Shown here: piece after piece, positions 25,701 to 33,404 of the stretch
How positions within the stretch are numbered: the stretch's first letter is position 1
Layout: the number at the start of each line of letters is the position of its first letter
NCBI GenBank assembly: GCA_023265025.1
Contig: JAHFUP010000012.1
Span: forward strand, 1-64,000
Direction of reading: 5' to 3'
Length of the DNA stretch: 64,000 bases
Source: Acidimicrobiia bacterium
GTDB lineage: Bacteria; Actinomycetota; Acidimicrobiia; Acidimicrobiales; AC-14
Made by a program: the position numbers and the translations under genes
Notes under the pieces: generated by a model
Told to the model about the DNA's origin: nothing
Database searches by the model: none
Seen by the model: only the letters and a program-made list of their open reading frames with translations

Positions 25701-28700
25701 CTCGGTACCAGGACTGCATCGACCACTGCCGACGGGCCGTCGCCCACCTCGACCGCACCGGCGACTGCTGGGAGGCCAACACCGCCCGGTGGCACATCGC
25801 CTTCTCCCTGTACCGCCTCGGCGATCTGGCCGGCGCGGTGGAGGCGGCCAAGGCCGTCCGGCAGGCGGCAGTGGAGATCGGCGACCACCAGGCCGCCGGC
25901 ATCGCGCTGGGCGCCTGGGCCAAGGCGGCCTCCGGCGACCTCCCCGCCGACGTGATCCACGCCGACCTCCTCCTGGTCGGTGAGGACGTCCACACCTCGG
26001 CCGAGGTCCTCCAGGCCGAAGCGCTGCGCCTCATGGGCGCGGGACAGCCCGCCGACGCCGCGGAGGTGCTGCTCCGGGCGGCCCGCATGGTCAAGGCCAA
26101 GGGGTTGAAGCAGGAGTACGTCGCGCCGGTCCAGCCCTGGCTGGCCACCGCCCTCCGCATGGCGGCGGAGACGACGCCGGCCTGGTCGCCGCGCCGCCGC
26201 GACCTGATGCACCGGGCCAACACCGCCGCCCGCCGCGCCCGGCGCATCGCCCGCAGCTACCCGAACAACCGGCCCCACGCCTTGCGGGAGAGCGCCCTGC
26301 TGGCGGCCATGGCCGGGCGCACGCGCCGGGCCCGCCGTCGCTTCGACGAGAGCCTCGCCAGCGCCGAGGCCCAGCACGCCCGCCACGAGCACGCCCAGAC
26401 CCTGCTCGCCCGCGGCCTGATCGGGCTGGAAGCCGACTGGCCGTTCGCGGCCGACGACGTCGCCCAGGCCCGGCGGGAGCTGGCCGAGATCGCCGCGCCT
26501 TCCATGGCTGAGGACGAGGGCCAGGTGACGCTCTCCCTGCTCGACCGCTTCGACACCCTGCTGGAGGTCGGCCAGCAGATCGCATCCGCGCTGACACCCC
26601 ACGCCGTCTACGGCGCGGTCGGCGAGGCCGGCCTCGCCCTGTTGCGGGCCGAGGACTGCGCAGTGCTCGCCGTCGAGGCGGGGGAACCCTCATCCACGAA
26701 GGTCGTCGCCGCCAGCAGCGCCCGGCCGGTCAGCGACGACCTGGTGGCCCGGGCCCTCGTGGCCGGTCGACCGGTCGTCCTGGACACCGACCCGGACGAA
26801 TCCGACGGCCCGGTCCGCTCGGCCATGTGCGCGCCGGTGTTCGTCCGGGGCCGGGCCGTGGCCTGCTTCTACCTGACCCACGGGCAGGTGGGGGCCCTCT
26901 TCGGCGAGGAGGAGGTGCGCCTGGCCGAGTTCATCGCCACCCTCGCCGGCACCGCCCTGGAGAACGCCGAGGGCTTCGCCGAGGTCCAGGCCCTCAGTCG
27001 GTCGCTGGAGCGTCGGGTGCAGGAGCGCACGACCGAGCTGGCCGAGACCAACCTCCGCCTGGCCGAGCGCTCCGAGGCGGTGGCCCTGCTCAGGACCATC
27101 GCCGTCGCCACCAACGAGGCGTCGTCGGTGGAGGAAGCCCTCCAGATCGCGCTCGACGAGGTGTGCCGGCACACGGGCTGGCCGGTCGGCCACGTTTGTC
27201 TCGTCGCCGAGGAGCTCCCGGGTGAGGCCGCGCCCACGACCATCTGGCACGTCGACGACCCCGACCGCTTCGCCGCCTTCCAGCGCGTCACGGAGACGAC
27301 CCGTCTTCCCATGGGCAGCGGCCTGCCCGGACGCGTGGCCGCCGCCCGCACGCCCGTGTGGATTCCGGACGTGCTGGTCGACTCGAACTTCCCGCTGGCC
27401 CGGCGGGGCGTCGACATCGAGGTGCGGGCCGGCTTCGCGGTGCCGCTCCTCGCCGGCCAGGACGTCGTGGGCGTGATCGAGTTCTTCTCCACGGACGTGG
27501 TCGAGGTCGACCGCCGGCTGCTCGACCTGGTGGCGCAGGTGGGGACCGAGCTGGGCCGGGTGGTCGAGCGCAAGCGGTCCGAGGATGCCCTCCGCCACAG
27601 CGAGGAGCGCACCCGCACGATCCTCGGCGCGGCCAACGACGCGTTCATCGGCATGGACGAGGACGGCGTCATCACCGACTGGAACCGGAGCGCCGAGGCG
27701 ATCTTCGGCTGGCCGGCGTCGCGGGTCGTCGGCCGCCTCCTGGCCGACACGATCATCCCCGAGCGCCAGCGCCAGGCCCATCGAGACGGCCTGCAGCGGT
27801 TCGCCGAGACCGGCGACGCACCGATGATCGGCCGGCGGATCGAGCTCGTGGCCCTCCACCAAGACGGCCGGCAGTTCCCGGTCGAGATGTCGATGTGGAA
27901 GACCACCAGCGGCCGGAAGCACTTCTTCAACGCCTTCGTGCAGGACATCACCGAGCGCAAGCGCACCGAGCAGGCATTGGCGGTCGCCCGGGACCAGGCC
28001 ATGGAGGCGTCGCGCATGAAGTCGCAGTTCCTCGCCACCATGAGCCACGAGATCCGCACGCCGATGAACGGGGTGATCGGCCTGGCCGAGCTCCTGCTGG
28101 GCTCCGGGCTGGAGGCCGAGCAGCGGCAGTACGCCGAGGGCCTGCGCAGCGCCGGGGAGTCGCTCCTCGCCGTGATAAACGACATCCTCGACTTCTCCAA
28201 GATCGAGGCGGGCAAGCTCGAGCTGGAGGACGTGGACTTCGACCCCAGGCACCTGGTGGACGACGTGGTCCAACTCCTGGCACCGACCGCCCACGCCAGG
28301 GGCCTCGAGCTGGTCGGCGTGTGCTCGAAGGACCTGCCGGCCCGGTTGCGGGGCGACCCCGGGCGGCTCCGGCAGATCCTCGTCAACCTGACCTCGAACG
28401 CGGTGAAGTTCACCGAGCGGGGCGAGGTTGTGGTGCGCATCGATCCGTGCGGGGTCTCGGCGGGCGACTGGTCCACGGTGCAGCTTCAGGTGCGCGACAC
28501 CGGCATCGGCATCGACCCGGACGACCAGCGCCACATCCTCGAGCCCTTCTCCCAGGCCGACGCGTCCACGACCCGCCGGTACGGCGGCACCGGGCTGGGC
28601 CTGGCCATCTGCCGCCAGCTGGCCGAGGTCATGGGCGGCTCCATGTCGCTCGAGAGCGTGCCCGGCCAAGGGAGCACGTTCAGCGTCGTCGTCCCGCTCG

Positions 28701-29959
28701 GAATCATCTGGCCGTCTCCCGACGAAGCCGCCGCCGCTGTGTCACCCGACCTGGCGGGCGTCCGCGTCCTCGTGGTCGACGACAACGCCACGACCCGGGC
28801 CGTGCTGGAGTCTCACCTCGCCTCGTGGGGCGTCCAGGCGGAGTCGGTCGGCGACGGCGTGTCTGCGCTGGGCCGCCTGGCTGCGGCCGCCGCGGAGCAG
28901 GATCCGTTCCGGGTGGCGGTGGTCGACATGGCGATGCCCGAGATGACCGGCCTCGAGGTGGCCGCCCGGACGGTGGCCACCCCGGCGCTGGCGTCCACCC
29001 GCATCGTCCTGCTCACCACCGGCCGCTCGGTGGAGGCCACGCCGGCGACAGGTGTCGGCGCCCGAGTCAGCAAGCCCGTGGTGGAGCACCTCCTTCACGA
29101 CGCTCTCGTGGACGTGCTGCAGGCGCCGCCGGCGCCGTCGGCCCCCCCTGCGGCCGATCCGGTCGACCGCCCACTGGCGGCTGACACGGCGCGAGGGGTC
29201 AGCCCCCGTAGTCGAGGCCGCGTCCTCGTGGTCGAGGACAACTTCACCAACCAGATGGTGGCGACCGGGCTGCTCTCCCGCCTCGGGTTCAACGTCCAGG
29301 TTGTCTCCGACGGCCACCAGGCCGTCGAGGCCGTCGCCCAGTCCCAGTACGCGACGGTCCTGATGGACTGCAACATGCCGGGGATGGACGGCTACGCAGC
29401 CACCGTCGCCATCCGCCTATGGGAGCGGACGGCCGGCGTCCACGTGCCCATCGTGGCCATGACGGCCAGCGCGCTGGTCGGTGACCGGGAGCGGTGCCTG
29501 GCCGTGGGCATGGACGACTACCTGTCCAAGCCGGTCACCATGTCCGACCTCGACCGCGTCCTCTCCCGGTGGGAGCCGGCCGCCGGCCCGGCGATGACCC
29601 ACGACCCGATCGACGGCGACCAGCTCGAAGGGCTGCGGGCGCTCGACGAAGGCGACGGCGCCTTCCTCGCCGGCGTGGTCGAGTCATTCCTCGCCTCGAC
29701 CGAGACCAGCCTACGTGAGCTCGGGACGGCGATAGAGGCCGGGGACGCCGGCGCGCTCGCCCGGGTGGCGCACCGCTTCAAGGGTGAGGCGTCGACCCTC
29801 GGTGCCAGCGCGTTGGCCGCGGTGTGCGCCGAGCTGGAGTCGATGGCGTCACCCGTGGATCAGGGCGCGGCCCGCGACCTGCTGGCCCGGGTCGCGCGGG
29901 AGGCCGACCGGGCACGGGTGCGGCTCCGGCACGAGTTGAGCCCGGACCGCCGGCCCTGA
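22760..29959 (+). CDS. Giant hybrid: kinase-like + AAA + GAF/PAS histidine kinase + 2 REC + HPt
   Basis: A 2399-residue signalling protein. Domains in order: Ser/Thr kinase-like (about 20-290, with HRDVRPSNIVV and VDFGVAQ); AAA/ATPase (FVGREAEL, Walker A GESGGGKTK near 358, VLLDDCQWAD near 480); a TPR region (about 700-1230); GAF 1267-1400; a coiled coil; GAF 1440-1597; PAS 1605-1740; HisKA with ATMSHEIRTPMNG (His near 1763); HATPase with DTGIGID and GGTGLGLAI (about 1870-1985); receiver 1 (Asp near 2055); receiver 2 with LMDCNMPGMDG (Asp near 2202); and HPt with AHRFKGEAS (His near 2337). A phosphorelay H-D-H is complete within one chain. The kinase-ATPase-GAF-HK layout recalls the large kinases of cyanobacteria and myxobacteria. 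GTG start; neighbours give no output regulator. Confidence 0.92.
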   Translation: MNVSTAAPQSDADQPRRFGGRFRATRVLRATAAGETLRGIDASDGREVVIRTITSADPSAGARLEQELATLARLEGTDLVRPLAVGREGAVLYSVVPYVAGVTLEAHLAALGRPLTVAEALAVGRGVLHALVEAHGHGWLHRDVRPSNIVVEVLTVPTLSRAAGASPAERSRLHRATLVDFGVAQLRRVAGAPPETGVRAARYTSPEAAGSVDHEVDERSDLYSFGAVLFECLAGRALFDGETVGEVLRQHVTEPVPRLRTLAGAVPAALDQVVQRLLMKEPADRYAGAHAALADLDEIAAALESGDADPDVVVGAHDTRGTLAQPAFVGREAELAEIRAQLERARDGLGGLVLVEGESGGGKTKLLEELAQRSREQGVWVLRGQGVDQMAQRPLRVLDGVVEAVRHRADDDGRFALAMGAALGAHLEALVDALPSLAETFGATESHSLGPEAYGEARSLPALTAFLDALGTVGGPVMVLLDDCQWADELTLKLVGHWSSHRPGEAGRRVMVVAAFRSEEVAPGHPLRRLHAGAHLALPALAEVEMRRMLVSMAGPLPEEAVEVVEQLCEGNPFMATAVLRGLVETGAIVHDAIGWGVHPTAMAGVQTSRHAAAFLARRLDLLPAPARRLLAVGALLGKEFDAGMAASLIGQDATEAAAGIEEARRRHILWSSGNHCTFVHDKLREALLAQLEDADRRALHRDAALAFEGQDEDRVFELAYHFDAAGDARRALPYALAAAERARSQHALEIAESQYRIAERGVVFGDDDARRRVAEGLGDVLMLRGHYEDAAAQLQMAARLAADVVDRAEIEGKLGELAFKRGDVGSASEAVERAVRLLGRRMPRSSMGFLVSAVGEIVVQLFHSLMPRIFLARRRADGARAELLAVRLYSRLAYIYWFQRGRIPCLWAHLREMNLAERYPPSAELAQAYSEHAPVMTMVPWFSRGQAYGERSLQIRANLGDVWGEGQSLHFIGVVLYAASRYQDCIDHCRRAVAHLDRTGDCWEANTARWHIAFSLYRLGDLAGAVEAAKAVRQAAVEIGDHQAAGIALGAWAKAASGDLPADVIHADLLLVGEDVHTSAEVLQAEALRLMGAGQPADAAEVLLRAARMVKAKGLKQEYVAPVQPWLATALRMAAETTPAWSPRRRDLMHRANTAARRARRIARSYPNNRPHALRESALLAAMAGRTRRARRRFDESLASAEAQHARHEHAQTLLARGLIGLEADWPFAADDVAQARRELAEIAAPSMAEDEGQVTLSLLDRFDTLLEVGQQIASALTPHAVYGAVGEAGLALLRAEDCAVLAVEAGEPSSTKVVAASSARPVSDDLVARALVAGRPVVLDTDPDESDGPVRSAMCAPVFVRGRAVACFYLTHGQVGALFGEEEVRLAEFIATLAGTALENAEGFAEVQALSRSLERRVQERTTELAETNLRLAERSEAVALLRTIAVATNEASSVEEALQIALDEVCRHTGWPVGHVCLVAEELPGEAAPTTIWHVDDPDRFAAFQRVTETTRLPMGSGLPGRVAAARTPVWIPDVLVDSNFPLARRGVDIEVRAGFAVPLLAGQDVVGVIEFFSTDVVEVDRRLLDLVAQVGTELGRVVERKRSEDALRHSEERTRTILGAANDAFIGMDEDGVITDWNRSAEAIFGWPASRVVGRLLADTIIPERQRQAHRDGLQRFAETGDAPMIGRRIELVALHQDGRQFPVEMSMWKTTSGRKHFFNAFVQDITERKRTEQALAVARDQAMEASRMKSQFLATMSHEIRTPMNGVIGLAELLLGSGLEAEQRQYAEGLRSAGESLLAVINDILDFSKIEAGKLELEDVDFDPRHLVDDVVQLLAPTAHARGLELVGVCSKDLPARLRGDPGRLRQILVNLTSNAVKFTERGEVVVRIDPCGVSAGDWSTVQLQVRDTGIGIDPDDQRHILEPFSQADASTTRRYGGTGLGLAICRQLAEVMGGSMSLESVPGQGSTFSVVVPLGIIWPSPDEAAAAVSPDLAGVRVLVVDDNATTRAVLESHLASWGVQAESVGDGVSALGRLAAAAAEQDPFRVAVVDMAMPEMTGLEVAARTVATPALASTRIVLLTTGRSVEATPATGVGARVSKPVVEHLLHDALVDVLQAPPAPSAPPAADPVDRPLAADTARGVSPRSRGRVLVVEDNFTNQMVATGLLSRLGFNVQVVSDGHQAVEAVAQSQYATVLMDCNMPGMDGYAATVAIRLWERTAGVHVPIVAMTASALVGDRERCLAVGMDDYLSKPVTMSDLDRVLSRWEPAAGPAMTHDPIDGDQLEGLRALDEGDGAFLAGVVESFLASTETSLRELGTAIEAGDAGALARVAHRFKGEASTLGASALAAVCAELESMASPVDQGAARDLLARVAREADRARVRLRHELSPDRRP

Positions 29960-29972
29960 TCGGCCGGCGGGC

Positions 29973-30407
29973 TTACCGGTGGCTCAGGTAGGCGTCCCGG
30001 AGGACGTTCGTCTCGAGTTCCATGTCCTCGAGCCGGCACTTCACCACGTCGCCCAGGCTCATGATGCCGCACAGGCGACCGCCCTCGACGACGGGGATGT
30101 GGCGGTTCCGCGTCCGGGTCATCTTGGCCATCACCGAGGTCAGCGAGTCCTCCGGCGCGCACGTCGGCACCGCGCGCGACATCACCGCCACCACGCTCAT
30201 GTCGAGCAGGCCGGCGCCATGTGACGTCAGGCCCCTGACGATGTCGCGCTCCGACAGGAGACCGTCGACCCGTTCGCCGTCCCTGGAGACCACCAGGGCG
30301 CCGACGTTGTGCATCCGCATGCGATGGACGGCGATGAGGACCTTGGCGTCGGGACGGATGGTCTCCACGGCCCCGCCCTTGTTGAGGAGGATGTCGTTGA
30401 CCTTCAT
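29973..30407 (-). CDS. CBS-domain protein
   Basis: A 144-residue pair of CBS domains (Bateman module). The first is MKVNDILLNKGGAVETIRPDAKVLIAVHRMRMHNVGALVVSRDGERVDGLLSERDIVRGL. The second is SVVAVMSRAVPTCAPEDSLTSVMAKMTRTRNRHIPVVEGGRLCGIMSLGDVVKCRLEDMELE. Such modules bind adenine nucleotides and act as energy or redox sensors. The start overlaps the stop of the upstream 139-residue gene in an ATGA, so the pair is coupled. It ends 13 bp from the end of the giant kinase gene (convergent). Confidence 0.92.
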   Translation of the reverse strand: MKVNDILLNKGGAVETIRPDAKVLIAVHRMRMHNVGALVVSRDGERVDGLLSERDIVRGLTSHGAGLLDMSVVAVMSRAVPTCAPEDSLTSVMAKMTRTRNRHIPVVEGGRLCGIMSLGDVVKCRLEDMELETNVLRDAYLSHR

Positions 30408-30823
30408 GCCGCGGCCCGGGCCATGACCACGGCGGACGTCTTGACCTCGAAGGTCCGGGCGATCCGGTGCGGGAGGTCCTGGTGCAGCCACCGGGACAGC
30501 CCCGGCGGCAGGGTGGACAGGATGATCTCGTCGAACGGCGGGGCGTCGCGCATGGCGTCCCGGATGGCGTCCATGGGCCGGGCGTCGCCCACCTCGCCGA
30601 CGACCTCGATGCCGAGGGCGCGGAAGCGGGCCAGCCCCTCTTCCAGCCGCCGCAGCGCGAACGCATGATCGCGGTGCTCGAGCTGGCTGAACGGGCCCGG
30701 GGCATGGGTGGCGGGCACGACGAGATGGAACTCGCACGGGCCGGCGGCGAGGCACTCCTTGACCCGGGCCAGCAGCGGGGCGCCGAGAAGCGTCCGGTTG
30801 GCCACGATGAGATAGCGGCGCAT
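30404..30823 (-). CDS. Universal-stress-like/nucleotide-binding hypothetical protein
   Basis: A 139-residue alpha/beta protein beginning RRYLIVANRTLLGAPLLARVKECLAAGPCEFHLVVPATHA, with FDEIILSTLPPGLSRWLHQDLPHRIARTFEVKTSAVVM at the end. The strand-loop pattern and LSTLPPG resemble USP-fold proteins found as partners of CBS proteins, but a glycine-rich ATP loop is not evident. Overlapping ATGA with the CBS gene downstream. A role together with the CBS protein in stress or energy sensing is inference. Confidence 0.7.
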   Translation of the reverse strand: MRRYLIVANRTLLGAPLLARVKECLAAGPCEFHLVVPATHAPGPFSQLEHRDHAFALRRLEEGLARFRALGIEVVGEVGDARPMDAIRDAMRDAPPFDEIILSTLPPGLSRWLHQDLPHRIARTFEVKTSAVVMARAAA

Positions 30824-30985
30824 GTGACCCCCTCTCTCTCAATCCAATCGTACGCCCGGCCGTCGCGTACGTACAGCATTTCTACCGATACGTGTCGGCA
30901 GCATCTAGTGACACGGCTCGCACCTGGTCCGCCCTTCCGCGTCCTCCAGAGCGTCAAAAACGTACATCTGAGTGACGCGGAACGT

Positions 30986-33247
30986 TTAGGAGAACCAACC
31001 TTGTACGTCGGCGACGACGTGGGTCGAGCCGAGGTTGTTGTAGAGCGACACCTTGCCGTTCTGGACCCGCACGATGACCAGGTTGGGCACCGTCTCGCCG
31101 GCGACGAAGTTGAGGTTCGACGCCACCGGGCGGGCGGTGCCGGTCGGGAAGAGGGTCAGGAAGCTCTCCGGCCCCGTGGGCTCGGTCACGGCCACGTTGA
31201 GGACAACCGACGTCACCCCCGACGCCGGCACGCCGGCGACGCCGGCGACGGTGAGCTCGATGGTCCCGCCCGGCCCCAGGCGGCCGATGCCGGATGTGCC
31301 CGTGCCGGTGCGGGTGTCGAGGATGCGAATCGGGCTGATGCCGACGTAGGTGGATCTGGTCGGCACCGGCACCGGCGCCGCGAACCACCCCTGCACGTCG
31401 GCGATCACGTCGGTGGACCCGAGGTTGTTGTAGAAGGCGACCTTCCCGTCGCCGCCCACCTGGGCGACGACCAGGTTGGTGGTGGCCGGACCGCCCGTGA
31501 AGCTCAGGTTCGACGCCGTCGGCCGCGCCCCGCCGGACGGCCAGACGGTCAGGTAGCTCTCGGGGCCGGTGGCGTTGGCTGCGGTCACGTTCAGGACGAC
31601 CGCCGACACGCCGGACGCCGGCACGCCCCCGACACCGGTGACGCCGAGTGACACCACGCCGGCGGGGCCGGTCCTGCCCACCACGCCGCCCGTGCCGGCG
31701 CCGGTCCGGGTGTCGAGGATGCGGGCCGGATCGACCGGGGTGTACGCCGAGCCGCCGGCCGTCGCCACCGGCCCGTACCACCCCTGGACGTCGGCCACGA
31801 TGTCGACGGTGCCGACGTCGTTGTACAGCGAGACGCTCCCGTCGGCGCTCAGCCGGACCATGACCAGGTTGGAGGTCGACGGGCCGGCGGTGAAGTTGAG
31901 GTTGGAGGCGAACGGCCGACCGGCGCCCTTCGGCCACACCGTGAGGTAGCTCTGCGGACCGCTGGCGAGGGTGGTGGTGACGTTGAGCGCCACCGCGGTG
32001 GCGCCCGTCGTCGGCACGCCGCCGGCCGCAGCCACCCGCAGGTCGATCGTCGCCTTCGGGCCGACGCGGCCGGCGGTCGCCCCCACACCGGTCCGCGTGT
32101 CGAGCACCCGGGCCGGCGACAGCGGGTGGTACGTCGACCCCGCCGGCACGCCGATGATCGCCGCCACCTCGGTCCGCAGGCTCGGGAGGAGGCTCTCGAC
32201 CATCGTGCCGGGGCACTCGGTGGCGGTGAGGTCTCGGTGGCCGGAGATCGTCTGTACCGGGACGCCGCTGGCGACGATGGTGGCGTTGGGGTCGACGCCG
32301 TGGAGGGCCAGCTTCCACGCCAGGAGGTTCTTGACCGCGGTGTAGGCCGCCGACGGGAGGGGCTCGGTCGTGAAGGTGCCGAGCACGGCGACGCCGGTGC
32401 TCCCGGTGTTGAAGCCCTCGGCGTGGGCCCCGACCACCGCGCTGGTGACGCCGCCGTACCGGCCCTCCAACACGGTGCCGAACCTATCGACCAGGAAGTT
32501 GTACCCGATATCGCACCACTTGTTGGTGTGGGTGTGGAAGAAGTAGATGCCGCGAACCAGCGCGGCCGAGTCGGAGGCGGTGTAGGCGTTGGTACCGGCG
32601 GTGTGGTGGACGACCGCGAACCGCACGCCGGACGCGTAGAGCGGCTGGGTGCAGCCGGGGTTGATGGTGCGGTACGACTCGTCCGCGCCCCAGTTCGCCC
32701 GGGAGACGATGCCAGGCTGCGCCGGCGCCGCCCCCGCCGGCTTCACCCCGCCGACGCCGGCGCCGGCGGGCGGCTCCTGCGAGCGCAGTGCGTGGAGCTT
32801 GAGGTTCGGGAGCGAGCCCTTGGCCACCCGCACCTGCACCCGCTCCACGCCCCTGCCGACCCACACCGGGCCGGCGGTGGTGCGGTCGTGGTGCTCGCGG
32901 GAGTCGACGTCGGGGCCCTCGGTCGGCTCGCCTTCGACCCGCTCCCATTCGGTCCAGCCGTCCGGCCCCAGCGAGCGGACCTCGACCGCCCCGGCGCGCG
33001 ACCCCTGCCACTCGAAGCCGACCATCTCGCTCGGCTGGCCGGTGTCGACGGTGCGCTGCCATCCGGGCTCGGCCCGGCCCTCGGTCAGGGCCTGGATCTT
33101 GTCGGAGATCTCGCCCCGCAGGTCGCTCTGCGCCGGCAGTGCGACGATCCCCGTGGCCACCAGCGTGGCCGCCGCCGCGGCGACGCCCAGCCGGGTGCGG
33201 AGGCGGCGGGCGGCCGCGAGCGGATGCTGGTACGGGCGTGCACGCAT
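30986..33247 (-). CDS. Secreted PGRP-type N-acetylmuramoyl-L-alanine amidase with three surface repeats
   Basis: A 753-residue exported protein. The N-terminal RRLRTRLGVAAAAATLVATGIVALPA is a signal peptide. A beta-rich spacer (about 60-155) precedes a PGRP/amidase_2 domain (about 178-350). That domain has FAVVHHTAGT with His214/215, IYFFHT, YNFLVDRFGTVLEGRYGG and ISGHRDLTATECPG as zinc-ligand blocks. Three tandem repeats of about 120 residues follow, each with (S/D)P(A/I)R(V/I)LDTRTG..., NL(N/S)F and (V/I)ADVQGW. These repeats are common on actinobacterial surface proteins and probably bind the wall. It should cut stem peptides from glycan strands. The start is ATG 33247; longer forms run into the divergent kinase leader. 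Confidence 0.9.
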   Translation of the reverse strand: MRARPYQHPLAAARRLRTRLGVAAAAATLVATGIVALPAQSDLRGEISDKIQALTEGRAEPGWQRTVDTGQPSEMVGFEWQGSRAGAVEVRSLGPDGWTEWERVEGEPTEGPDVDSREHHDRTTAGPVWVGRGVERVQVRVAKGSLPNLKLHALRSQEPPAGAGVGGVKPAGAAPAQPGIVSRANWGADESYRTINPGCTQPLYASGVRFAVVHHTAGTNAYTASDSAALVRGIYFFHTHTNKWCDIGYNFLVDRFGTVLEGRYGGVTSAVVGAHAEGFNTGSTGVAVLGTFTTEPLPSAAYTAVKNLLAWKLALHGVDPNATIVASGVPVQTISGHRDLTATECPGTMVESLLPSLRTEVAAIIGVPAGSTYHPLSPARVLDTRTGVGATAGRVGPKATIDLRVAAAGGVPTTGATAVALNVTTTLASGPQSYLTVWPKGAGRPFASNLNFTAGPSTSNLVMVRLSADGSVSLYNDVGTVDIVADVQGWYGPVATAGGSAYTPVDPARILDTRTGAGTGGVVGRTGPAGVVSLGVTGVGGVPASGVSAVVLNVTAANATGPESYLTVWPSGGARPTASNLSFTGGPATTNLVVAQVGGDGKVAFYNNLGSTDVIADVQGWFAAPVPVPTRSTYVGISPIRILDTRTGTGTSGIGRLGPGGTIELTVAGVAGVPASGVTSVVLNVAVTEPTGPESFLTLFPTGTARPVASNLNFVAGETVPNLVIVRVQNGKVSLYNNLGSTHVVADVQGWFS

Positions 33248-33404
33248 GCGGGAGGACCTCCAACGCCGGGGAAGTGGCGGCCCTGCCATGGTGCCACCTT
33301 CGGCACGCGGGCAGAAATCCGGCGCGGGTGTCGAGACCCGTACCGAGCGGGCCGAAGCTCGCGAATGCATCATCAACGCGCGCCCTGGCCGGGCCGAAAA
33401 GTAC

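Noticed and set aside
22712-26602. Very long minus-strand open frame opposite the giant kinase gene
   Set aside because: It mirrors the coding strand of a domain-rich gene in GC-rich DNA. Its residues are low complexity and match no domain, while the plus strand has complete kinase, AAA and TPR motifs.
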